Assembly (NCBI GenBank): GCA_021851465.1
Contig: JAJZDL010000064.1
Coordinates: 1 to 12,416 of the forward strand
Direction of reading: 5' to 3'
DNA length: 12,416 nucleotides
Source: Acidobacteriota bacterium
GTDB lineage: Bacteria; Acidobacteriota; Terriglobia; Terriglobales; Acidobacteriaceae
Shown: positions 1 to 6,364 of the stretch, in pieces
Position numbering within the stretch: the stretch's first letter is position 1
Layout: every line of letters begins with the position of its first letter
Notes under the pieces: model-generated
What the model was told of the DNA's origin: nothing
What the model saw: only the letters and a program-made list of their open reading frames with translations
Database searches by the model: none
Program-made: the position numbers and the translations under genes

Positions 1-117
1 TGACAGGCATAGGGTGTGCGCGCGTGGGAGGACGGCGGTGGTGAGGGCTGCGCTCGCTCGGGATGACGGCGGTGTCGGAGGGAGGGTGGGCACTCGCTCG
101 GGGCGATGACGGCGGGG
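1..117. repeat. Degenerate intergenic repeat remnants at the window edge
   Basis: The first nine bases (TGACAGGCA) match the tail of the 33-bp repeat copy at 9154-9186 plus its flank (9182-9190), so the window probably begins inside another copy. Farther in, GCTGCGCTCGCTCGGGATGAC (47-67) and a related segment at 91-110 resemble the repeat core with extra CGCTCG units, and each is followed by GGCGG. GACGGCGGTG also occurs at 31-40. I see no gene here. The segment lies beyond the ppdK hairpin terminator candidate and looks like decayed repeat material. The first copy cannot be verified because its left part is outside the window. Confidence 0.4.
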
Positions 118-153
118 GGGGGCGCAGGGATCGGGTGGGGATGGGGCAGGACA

Positions 154-193
154 AAGCCGGAGTTGACTGTGAGAGTGCGGTCAACTTCGGCTT
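154..193 (-). terminator. Long hairpin downstream of ppdK, putative terminator
   Basis: Bases 154-167 and 180-193 are inverted repeats: 14-base arms, one mismatch (G160 against T187) and a 12-base loop. It lies about 94 bp beyond the ppdK stop. Read on the minus strand, the second arm ends in CGGCTT and runs into TTGTCC, so only a short U stretch follows the stem. That makes it a weak but plausible intrinsic terminator for ppdK transcripts. The loop is larger than usual for a terminator, so it could also be an operator or an mRNA 3'-end stabilising structure. Confidence 0.5.
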
Positions 194-286
194 CGCCCAT
201 GCATTGCGAGATGCGGCAGACGGTGCGATTGTGGTGCCGGTCGTCCTGTCTCTCCGTCTGCACGGTTGTTGGTGCGTCTGGTTCTG

Positions 287-3055
287 CTACAGGGTGCCGG
301 AGCCGGGGTTGCGGAGCGGGTCGTTTCCTGCATGGCCCTCTTGCTTCTCCTGGAGCGCTGCCTGGGCGGCGGCGAGGCGCGCGACCAGAAGGCGGAAGGG
401 GGAGCAGGAGACATAGTTGAGGCCGATTCTGTGGCAGAACTTGACGGACTCTGGATCACCGCCATGCTCACCGCAGATGCCGACCTTGAGGTTGGGGCGC
501 GTGGCGCGTCCTTTGGCGGTGGCCATCTGGACGAGCTGTCCTACACCGGCCTGGTCGAGGGTGGCGAAGGGGTCCTGCTTGAAGATTCCTGCCTTCATGT
601 ATGCAGGCAGGAAGTTGTTGATGTCGTCTCGGGAGATGCCGAAGGTGGTCTGGGTGAGGTCGTTTGTGCCGAAGCTGAAGAACTCGGCCTCCTCGGCGAT
701 CTTGTCGGCGGTGAGTGCCGCGCGCGGGAGTTCGATCATGGTGCCGACCATGTAATCCACCTTGGCGGCTTTCTCCTTGAAGACCTCGTCGGCGACGCGG
801 CGGATGATGGCGGTCTGGTTGCGCATCTCCTCGATGGAGCCGATGAGCGGGACCATGATTTCGAGGTGAGGGTTGCCGCCCTTGTTCTTGATGCCGACGG
901 CGGCCTCGAAGATGGCGCGTGCCTGCATCTCTGTGATCTCCGGGAAGGCGATGCCGAGGCGGCAGCCGCGCAGGCCGAGCATGGGGTTGGTCTCGTGCAA
1001 CTCCTGGACGCGCGCCAGGAGCGGGCGCAGGGCCTTGAGCTTCGGCGAGCGGGGCTTGGAGTCTTCGAGGCGGGCGATCTCGACGAGCAGGTCCTCGCGC
1101 TTGGGCAGGAACTCGTGCAGCGGAGGATCGAGCAGGCGGATGGTGACGGGGAGCGCGCCCATGGTCTTGAAGAGGCCGACGAAGTCGGCTCGCTGCATGG
1201 GGAGGAGTTTTTTGAGGGCGAGGCGGCGGTCCTTCTCCGTGGTGGAGAGGATCATGGCGCGCATGTGCTCGATGCGGTCCTCGGCGAAGAACATGTGCTC
1301 CGTGCGGCAGAGGCCGATGCCCTCCGCGCCGAAGAGGAGCGCCTGTTTGGCGTCGCGGGGGACGTCTGCGTTGGCGCGGATCTTCAGCTTGCGCAGCGGG
1401 TCTGCCCAACCCATGAAGGTGACGAGGTCGGGATCGTTGGGTTGGACGGGGAGGGTTTTGAGCTTGCCTGCGATGACGCGGCCGGTGGTGCCGTCGAGGG
1501 AGATCCAGTCGCCGTGGCGGTAGGTGTGTCCCTTGACGCGCAACTGCTTGTTGGCCTCATCGACGACGCAATCGCCAGCGCCGGCGACGCAGCACTTGCC
1601 CATGCCTCGGGTGACGACGGCGGCGTGCGAGGTCATTCCGCCGCGGGAGGTGAGGATGCCGCTTGCGACCTCCATGCCTGCGATGTCCTCCGGCGTGGTC
1701 TCTCCGCGGACGAGGATGATGTCCTTGAATGCGCCGGTGGAGCGCGCCTTGACGGCCTCCTCTGCGCTGAAGACGATCTGCCCGACGGCGGCGCCGGGGG
1801 ATGCGGGCAGGCCGGTGGCGAGGACCTCGATCTTCTCGCCCTTTTCGACGAGGCGCGGGACGAGGAAGTCGTAGATCTGGTCCGGCTCGACGCGCAGGAT
1901 GGCCTCTTCCTTGGTGATGAGGCCCTCCTTCACCATGTCGATGGCGACGCGGACGGCGGCGAGGCCGGTGCGCTTTCCGTTGCGGGTCTGGAGCATGTAG
2001 AGCTTGCCATCCTGGATGGTGAACTCGAAGTCCTGCATGTCTCGGTAGTGCTTTTCCATGCTCCAGGCGCAGGCGCGCAACTGTTCGTAGACCTTGGGCA
2101 TGGCGCGTTCGAGCTCGCTGATGGGCATGGGGGTGCGGATGCCGGAGACGACGTCTTCGCCCTGCGCGTTCATCAGGTACTCGCCGAAGAAGGCGTGCTC
2201 TCCGGTGGCGGGGTTGCGGGTGAAGCCGACGCCGGTTCCGGAGGTGTCGCCCATGTTGCCGAAGACCATGCACTGCACGTTGACGGCGGTGCCGAGCCAG
2301 TCGTCGATGCGGTTGATGCGGCGATAGGTTTTGGCGCGCTCACCGTTCCAACTGCGGAAGACGGCGTCGCGGGTCTGCGCCAGTTGATCGAGGGGGGCCT
2401 GGGGAAAGTCCTTGCCGGTCTCCTTCTTGATGAGCTTTTTGTACTCGACGATGATCTGCTTGAGCGCGTCGGCGCTGAGGTCGTAGTCCAGCTTGACGCG
2501 CTCGCGTGCCTTGGCGCTGTCGAAGATGTGCTCGAACTTCTTCTTGCTGATGTCGAGGACGACGGAGCCGAACATCTGGATGAGGCGGCGATAGGAGTCG
2601 TATGCGAAGCGGGGGTCGTTGCTGCGGCGTGCGAGGCCCTCGACGGAGCGGTCGTTGAGGCCGAGGTTGAGGATGGTGTCCATCATTCCGGGCATGGAGA
2701 ACTTGGCACCGGAGCGGACGGAGACGAGGAGGGGATTCTCCGGCGCGCCGAGTTGCTGGCCCTGCAGCTCTTCGAGGCGCTTGAGCGCGGCGAGCATCTG
2801 GATGTTGACCTGGGGGCTGAGGGCGCCGCGCATGTACTCTCGGCAGGCCTCGGTCTGGATGGTGAAGCCGGGAGGAACGGGCAGGCCGGCGCTTGTCATT
2901 TCCGCCAGGCCGGCGCCCTTGCCGCCGAGGATGTCTTTCATCTGGCCGTTGCCGTCGGCCTTGCCGCCGCCGAAGAAGTAGGTATATTGGGTTGCGGTCG
3001 AGGTAGAACCTGTAGCATTTTTACCGAGCGGGGCTTGCGTGACGCCGTTCTTCAT
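287..3055 (-). CDS. ppdK: Pyruvate, phosphate dikinase
   Basis: This cytosolic enzyme interconverts pyruvate + ATP + Pi with PEP + AMP + PPi, linking pyruvate to gluconeogenesis or PPi-dependent glycolysis. The family order is intact. The ATP-grasp nucleotide domain begins near residue 25 (YFFGGGKADG, then KDILGGKGAGL). The swivelling phosphohistidine domain has GGMTSHAAVV with catalytic His at about 477 and the neighbouring regulatory-type Thr at about 475. The C-terminal PEP/pyruvate barrel has RLLDPPLHEF (about 640-649), GTNDLTQ (about 796-802) and GICGEHGGDP with the catalytic Cys at about 861. At 922 aa it is longer than the usual 870-880 aa. About 22 low-complexity residues precede the conserved N-terminus, and a polar tail follows the barrel. 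I chose ATG at 3055; a TTG at 3058 is equally in frame, and GGAGG lies 9 bases upstream of the ATG (6 from the TTG). It follows cydB on the same strand after a 317-bp gap, so it probably has its own promoter. PEP synthase is excluded by the PPDK-specific motifs. Confidence 0.97.
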   Translation of the reverse strand: MKNGVTQAPLGKNATGSTSTATQYTYFFGGGKADGNGQMKDILGGKGAGLAEMTSAGLPVPPGFTIQTEACREYMRGALSPQVNIQMLAALKRLEELQGQQLGAPENPLLVSVRSGAKFSMPGMMDTILNLGLNDRSVEGLARRSNDPRFAYDSYRRLIQMFGSVVLDISKKKFEHIFDSAKARERVKLDYDLSADALKQIIVEYKKLIKKETGKDFPQAPLDQLAQTRDAVFRSWNGERAKTYRRINRIDDWLGTAVNVQCMVFGNMGDTSGTGVGFTRNPATGEHAFFGEYLMNAQGEDVVSGIRTPMPISELERAMPKVYEQLRACAWSMEKHYRDMQDFEFTIQDGKLYMLQTRNGKRTGLAAVRVAIDMVKEGLITKEEAILRVEPDQIYDFLVPRLVEKGEKIEVLATGLPASPGAAVGQIVFSAEEAVKARSTGAFKDIILVRGETTPEDIAGMEVASGILTSRGGMTSHAAVVTRGMGKCCVAGAGDCVVDEANKQLRVKGHTYRHGDWISLDGTTGRVIAGKLKTLPVQPNDPDLVTFMGWADPLRKLKIRANADVPRDAKQALLFGAEGIGLCRTEHMFFAEDRIEHMRAMILSTTEKDRRLALKKLLPMQRADFVGLFKTMGALPVTIRLLDPPLHEFLPKREDLLVEIARLEDSKPRSPKLKALRPLLARVQELHETNPMLGLRGCRLGIAFPEITEMQARAIFEAAVGIKNKGGNPHLEIMVPLIGSIEEMRNQTAIIRRVADEVFKEKAAKVDYMVGTMIELPRAALTADKIAEEAEFFSFGTNDLTQTTFGISRDDINNFLPAYMKAGIFKQDPFATLDQAGVGQLVQMATAKGRATRPNLKVGICGEHGGDPESVKFCHRIGLNYVSCSPFRLLVARLAAAQAALQEKQEGHAGNDPLRNPGSGTL

Positions 3056-3372
3056 CAAGTAAATCCTCCATGGGCAGGATACCTCAGGGCGGGAGCTCTG
3101 GGAGTGGATGGCGGCAGACGGGGCCGATTTTATGAAAAAACAACACTAGCCAACCGTGTGTGTGAACCATCCAGGCCGCCGATCGGGACCGTGGGGCGGT
3201 ACATTATCCACTTCGATCTTACCCGTTCCTACAGATCGGGCAGCGCGCCTACGGTTGTCAGTGTCGCGTGTCACAGACAAGGTGTGTTTCGGGGAGTTTT
3301 TCGGGACGGTTCGAGCTGGAGGGTTCGCCGGGCCATGGGGCTGGGCGCGCGGGATGGAGGCGGCATGGTGGG
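3056..3372 (-). other. cydB-ppdK intergenic region (317 bp), ppdK leader
   Basis: No gene is supported here. On the minus strand the ppdK-proximal part holds GGAGG just before the start. An AT-rich patch (3127-3145) includes TAAAAT (complement of 3127-3132), a possible -10 box about 72 bp upstream of ppdK, but no convincing -35 sits at normal spacing. The cydB-proximal half contains the palindrome at 3255-3280, annotated separately. I see no obvious U-tract terminator for cydB, so read-through into ppdK is possible. Confidence 0.35.
3255..3280. promoter_or_regulatory. Palindrome between cydB and ppdK, operator or hairpin
   Basis: TTGTCAGTG (3255-3263) and CACAGACAA (3272-3280) form 9-base inverted arms with one central mismatch around an 8-base spacer. 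It lies about 92 bp beyond the cydB stop and 200 bp before the ppdK start. No T-run follows it in either direction, so a transcription-factor site or an RNA 3'-end structure fits better than a classic intrinsic terminator. I do not recognise the cognate regulator. Confidence 0.35.
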
Positions 3373-4419
3373 TCAGTGGCCGTATCCGTCGGCGTGTTGG
3401 GAGACCTTGCCGCGGAAGAGCCATTGGATGAGGGCGAAGTAGAGGACTGCGAGGAGGATTCCGATGGTCCACCAGACGAGGCCGACGCGCAGGGTGTGGG
3501 GGCCTGCGAGCGCGAGCGCGATGGTGATGTCGCGGCCGTCCGTGCCGACGGTGGGGAGCAGCACGGGGAAGAGGCCGATGACGGCCCCGGCCATCATGGT
3601 GGCGAGGTAGGCGCAGGAGCCGAGGAATGCGGCCTGGGAGGAGTGCCGGCCGGTGGCGAAGATGACGACGGCGAGGCTGGCGAGGAGTGCGCAGGGGACG
3701 AGGAAGGAGATTGGGTGGTCGATGTAGTTCTGCAAGGCGTGGGGCCGTGCGAGGACGGTGAGCGGAAGGCCCGCCAGGGTGAGGACGAGCAGGACTGGCC
3801 ATGCTTTGAGGGCGAAGGCGCGGGAGCGGCGCTCCAGTTCTCCCTCGGTCTTGAGGGCGAGGTAGAGCGCGCCGTGAACTGCGAGCGCGACCAGTGCGAG
3901 GACGCCTCCGGTGACGGTGTACCAATCGAGGATGCCGGGATGGGGGCCTATGCGCCAGTTGGTCCAGAGGGGGAGGAAGAAGTAGTCGTCCGGGCCGATG
4001 GGGACGCCGCGGATGACGTTGGCCAGTGCGGTGCCGAAGAAGATGGCGAGCAGAATGCTGGCAAAGGCGAAGAGTGCGTCGAAGAAGGTGCGCCAGAGCG
4101 GGTCGCCGGAGTGGCTGCGCAGTTCGATGCTGACGCCGCGCAGGATGAGCAGCCAGAGGACGATCATCAGCGGCAGATAGAATCCGCTGAAGGCCGAGGC
4201 GTAGAGCAGAGGGAAGGCGAAGAAGAGTGTGCCACCGGCGGCGAGCAGCCAGACCTCGTTGCCGTCCCAGAAGGGGCCGATGGAACTCATGGCCTGCCGG
4301 CGCTCATCTTCCGTGCGGGCGACGAAGAGGTAGACGATGCCGACGCCGATGTCGAATCCGTCGAGGACGACGTAGGCGACCAGCATGAGGGCGACGATCC
4401 AGAACCAAAGGGTACCCAT
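3373..4419 (-). CDS. cydB: Cytochrome bd quinol oxidase subunit II
   Basis: CydB is the second, structural subunit of the bd-type terminal oxidase in the cytoplasmic membrane, which oxidises quinol and reduces O2 with high affinity without pumping protons. The 348-aa product is hydrophobic throughout, with about eight or nine predicted membrane helices. It carries the family hallmarks LDGFDIGVG (residues 19-27) and GPFWDGNEVWLL (48-59), whose Asp matches the conserved Asp of E. coli CydB (WDGNQVW). An in-frame ATG 24 bases upstream exists, but I chose the ATG at 4419: AAGGAG sits 7 bases before it and the protein then starts MGTLWFW, as is typical. It lies 158 bp downstream of cydA on the same strand, with a dispersed 33-bp repeat in the gap. 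No small cydX-like ORF follows it and no cydDC assembly genes are in the window. Confidence 0.95.
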   Translation of the reverse strand: MGTLWFWIVALMLVAYVVLDGFDIGVGIVYLFVARTEDERRQAMSSIGPFWDGNEVWLLAAGGTLFFAFPLLYASAFSGFYLPLMIVLWLLILRGVSIELRSHSGDPLWRTFFDALFAFASILLAIFFGTALANVIRGVPIGPDDYFFLPLWTNWRIGPHPGILDWYTVTGGVLALVALAVHGALYLALKTEGELERRSRAFALKAWPVLLVLTLAGLPLTVLARPHALQNYIDHPISFLVPCALLASLAVVIFATGRHSSQAAFLGSCAYLATMMAGAVIGLFPVLLPTVGTDGRDITIALALAGPHTLRVGLVWWTIGILLAVLYFALIQWLFRGKVSQHADGYGH

Positions 4420-4472
4420 TGAGATCTCCTTAACATTTTTCAATGGTGTGAAGTGTTGCGTTGAAGAAGAAG

Positions 4473-4505
4473 ATGCGGGGATTCTTCGCTGCGCTCAGAA
4501 TGACA
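4473..4505 (+). repeat. Dispersed 33-bp intergenic repeat, copy A
   Basis: The segment has ATGCGGGG at its left end, the core TTCTTCGCTGCGCTCAG and ends in ATGACA. It matches copy B (9154-9186) at 31 of 33 positions. It lies in the cydA-cydB gap, inverted relative to these genes, so the operon mRNA would carry the complement (TGTCATTCTGAGCG...). ATTCT and AGAAT flank the core as a short imperfect inverted repeat. From memory, this motif is scattered between genes in many Acidobacteriota and some other phyla. Its function is unknown to me. Confidence 0.8.
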
Positions 4506-4533
4506 AGTTCAATTTCACGACCAGATTCAACTT

Positions 4534-4569
4534 TTCTCTAACCGGAGCGAATTCTCTATAACCTGAGCG
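4534..4569. repeat. Short tandem direct repeat before the cydA stop
   Basis: TTCTCTAACCGGAGCG (4534-4549) is followed at once by a related unit at 4552-4569 (TTCTCTATAACCTGAGCG), giving an imperfect 18-base tandem duplication. It sits between the dispersed repeat and the cydA stop codon, in the part of the gap transcribed just after cydA. No function is evident. Confidence 0.45.
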
Positions 4570-4577
4570 GAGCTGCT

Positions 4578-5930
4578 CTAAGCAGTCTTGCCGCCGTGGG
4601 CTGCGGGGCTCTGTGCGGCGACCGGGCCATCCTGAATGAAGTTGTAGACGAGCAGGATCCAAAGGATGGAGAGCACGGCGTACATGCCGAGGAAGCCGAG
4701 AAGGGTAAAGAGGCTGTTGCCCGCGCTGATGTGCGTCGAGTATCCCTGCGCGGTGCGGACGAGTCCGTAGACCAGCCATGGCTGGCGCCCGATTTCGGCG
4801 GTCATCCAGCCGGTTGTGTTGGCGATGTAGGGCAGGGGAAAGCTGAGCAGGATGGGCCAGAGCAGCCAGCGCGCGGTGAAGAGCGTGCCGCGCCAGAGGA
4901 GGAATGCTGCGGTGGCCATGAGAGCGAGGAAGTAGGTGCCGAGGCCGGCCATGATGTGGTAGCTGTAAAAGAGGAGAGGCAGGGCGGAGGGCCACTGGTC
5001 GCGGGGGAACTGGTTGAGGCCCTGCACCTCAGCGGAGGTTGTTCCATAGACCAGAAAACTGAGGAGATCGTTGACCGCGATGGGGTTGTCGATCTTCTGC
5101 GCGGCCATGTCCGGCTGCCCCATGAGGACGATGGGCGCGCCTTTCTCGGAGTTGAAGAGGCCCTCCATGCCGGCCATGGCGGCGGGCTGGTGGCGGGCGA
5201 CGTACTTGCCGTGCAGGTCTCCGGTGGGGAAGATCTGCAGGATGCAGGCGAGGAAGCCTGCGATGACGCCGAGCTTGAGGAAGGTGCGGCCATACTGCTC
5301 GTCGCGGTGCTGCATGACATAGAGCGCGCCGACGGCGGACATGACGAAGGAGGCCGTAACCACCGATCCGCACATGGTGTGCGCGTACTGGAGCCATGCC
5401 CAGGGGTTGAGCATGAGGCCCCAGAAGCTGGCGACCTCGAAGGCGCCACCGGGCAGCAGGCGGTAGGCGACGGGGTGCTGCATCCATGCATCGGTGACGA
5501 TGATGAAGAAGCCGGAGATCCAGGAGCCTGCGAAGACAAGGAAGGCGGAGGCCCAGTGCGCCCAGTGGGAGAGGCGCTTTTCTCCGAAGAGGAAGAGGCC
5601 GAGGAAGGCAGACTCGAGGAAGAAGGAGAAGACGCCTTCCATGGCGAGGGGCATTCCGATGACGCCGCCGGTGCGGCGAGAGAACTCCGACCAGTTGGTT
5701 CCGAACTGGAACTCCATGGGGATTCCGGTGACGACGCCGAGCAGGAAGTTGACGGCGAGGAGCTTGCCCCAGAAGCGCGCGGCGACGTCGTACTTCGGGT
5801 CGTGCGTTTTGAGCGCCAGCGACTTGAGCACGACGATGAGCAGGGCGAGGCCCATGGTGAGTTGGGGGAAGAGGTAGTGGTATGTGATGGTGAAGGCGAA
5901 GTGGATCCGGTCGAGACTGAGTGCGTCCAT
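4578..5930 (-). CDS. cydA: Cytochrome bd quinol oxidase subunit I (short Q-loop type)
   Basis: CydA binds the three hemes and the quinol of the bd oxidase in the cytoplasmic membrane. The 450-aa product keeps the ligands known from E. coli CydA: His18 (YHYLFPQLTMG, equivalent to His19, heme d), His184 (QYAHTMCG, equivalent to His186, b558), Met327 (YHIMAGLG, equivalent to Met393, b558) and Glu379 in AEIGRQPW (equivalent to Glu445, b595). Glu98 and Glu106 of MEGVFSFFLES match the proton-channel glutamates. The periplasmic loop at about 232-310 lacks the insertion of long-Q-loop enzymes. In that loop HQPAAMAGMEG has Ala where E. coli has the quinol-site Lys252, while Glu255 or Glu256 is kept. 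I chose the ATG at 5930, which has GAGGA 7-8 bases upstream and gives the typical start MDALSLDRIHF; an in-frame ATG 27 bases upstream lacks this. It is the first gene of the cydAB operon. Confidence 0.96.
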   Translation of the reverse strand: MDALSLDRIHFAFTITYHYLFPQLTMGLALLIVVLKSLALKTHDPKYDVAARFWGKLLAVNFLLGVVTGIPMEFQFGTNWSEFSRRTGGVIGMPLAMEGVFSFFLESAFLGLFLFGEKRLSHWAHWASAFLVFAGSWISGFFIIVTDAWMQHPVAYRLLPGGAFEVASFWGLMLNPWAWLQYAHTMCGSVVTASFVMSAVGALYVMQHRDEQYGRTFLKLGVIAGFLACILQIFPTGDLHGKYVARHQPAAMAGMEGLFNSEKGAPIVLMGQPDMAAQKIDNPIAVNDLLSFLVYGTTSAEVQGLNQFPRDQWPSALPLLFYSYHIMAGLGTYFLALMATAAFLLWRGTLFTARWLLWPILLSFPLPYIANTTGWMTAEIGRQPWLVYGLVRTAQGYSTHISAGNSLFTLLGFLGMYAVLSILWILLVYNFIQDGPVAAQSPAAHGGKTA

Positions 5931-5978
5931 GGTGTTCCTCGCGCTGCCCGCGCGCATCCATTGTGTGCCTTGGCCGAT

Positions 5979-6003
5979 CGCAACGCAATCTTATATTGTT
6001 GCG
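5979..6003 (-). promoter_or_regulatory. Inverted repeat overlapping a candidate cydA -10 box
   Basis: CGCAA (5979-5983) plus CAAT (5986-5989) pairs with ATTGTTGCG (5995-6003), giving 9-base arms with a 2-base bulge around CTTAT. On the minus strand the centre reads TATAAG, a good -10 candidate (complement of 5990-5995) about 60 bp upstream of cydA. No strong -35 is visible, which would fit an activator-dependent or repressed promoter. It does not match the FNR, ArcA or Rex consensus closely. Role inferred only from position and symmetry. Confidence 0.4.
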
Positions 6004-6066
6004 TATGGTGGACGCCGACCCCGCGCGCATTCGCTGTTGCGCATCCGCTGGGACCGGCAGGGCCGA

Positions 6067-6094
6067 TTGGATGGCGTGCGGTAGTAGATACAAT
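6067..6094 (+). promoter_or_regulatory. Candidate sigma70-type promoter for the tRNA-Arg gene
   Basis: TTGGAT (6067-6072) and TACAAT (6089-6094) are separated by 16 bases. The -10 matches consensus at 5 of 6 positions and the -35 at 3 of 6. Transcription would start near 6101, about 80 bp before the tRNA. It is the best plus-strand promoter-like pair in the divergent cydA/tRNA gap. Some plus-strand genes downstream might also be read from it. Confidence 0.4.
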
Positions 6095-6181
6095 GGATCG
6101 AGGCCGCGCGCTGCCGCGCAGGGCCGCACACTTTCGCACGCTGGGAGAGTGGGAGCGGAGCGCGACGGAGCTTGCGGATGT

Positions 6182-6258
6182 GGGCGAGTAGCTCAACTGG
6201 ATAGAGCACCGGCCTTCTAAGCCGGGGGTTGTGGGTTCGATTCCCGCCTCGCCCACCA
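6182..6258 (+). tRNA. tRNA-Arg (anticodon UCU)
   Basis: The cloverleaf is complete. The acceptor stem GGGCGAG/CTCGCCC pairs at all seven positions. The D arm is GCTC/GAGC, the anticodon stem CCGGC/GCCGG has loop CTTCTAA, and the T stem GTGGG/CCCGC has loop TTCGATT. The anticodon TCT (6216-6218) reads AGA and AGG arginine codons. The discriminator is A6255 and the CCA end is encoded (6256-6258). There is no integrase gene nearby and no repeat of the tRNA 3' end in the window, so nothing suggests an integrated element. Confidence 0.97.
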
Positions 6259-6349
6259 TTCAGTGCGGACGGCCGCGAGTGGCGCCGCGCGGCGGCGGAG
6301 AAGCATACGCGGCGGCGCGGACAGTTGCAGGGCGGCGGCGTGGGGCGAG

Positions 6350-6355
6350 TAGAAT
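6350..6355 (+). promoter_or_regulatory. Candidate -10 box directly before the larA-like gene
   Basis: TAGAAT (5 of 6 to consensus) ends only nine bases before the ATG at 6365, so transcription would begin within a few bases of the start codon. TTGCAG at 6325-6330 could be a -35, though the 19-base spacing is long. There is no Shine-Dalgarno-like sequence in the usual window before this ATG, which fits a leaderless or very short-leader mRNA. Sequence-based guess. Confidence 0.35.
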
Positions 6356-6364
6356 TGCAGAATT

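Noticed and set aside
266..3442. A very long plus-strand open frame (1058 codons) opposite ppdK
   Set aside because: It is antisense to a clear PPDK gene, consists of Ala/Gly/Asp/Glu/Val-rich low-information sequence, and has no domain or ribosome-binding site. High third-position GC creates such shadow frames.
3268..4422. Plus-strand open frame opposite cydB
   Set aside because: An acidic, Gly/Glu-rich shadow of cydB with no recognisable motif.
4596..6191. Plus-strand open frame opposite cydA running into the tRNA region
   Set aside because: A shadow of cydA with biased composition; it runs up to the start of the tRNA-Arg gene and shows no family features.
6182..6258. tRNA-Arg as an attachment site for an integrated element
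   Set aside because: No integrase, no direct repeat of the tRNA 3' end elsewhere in the window, and ordinary metabolic genes follow.
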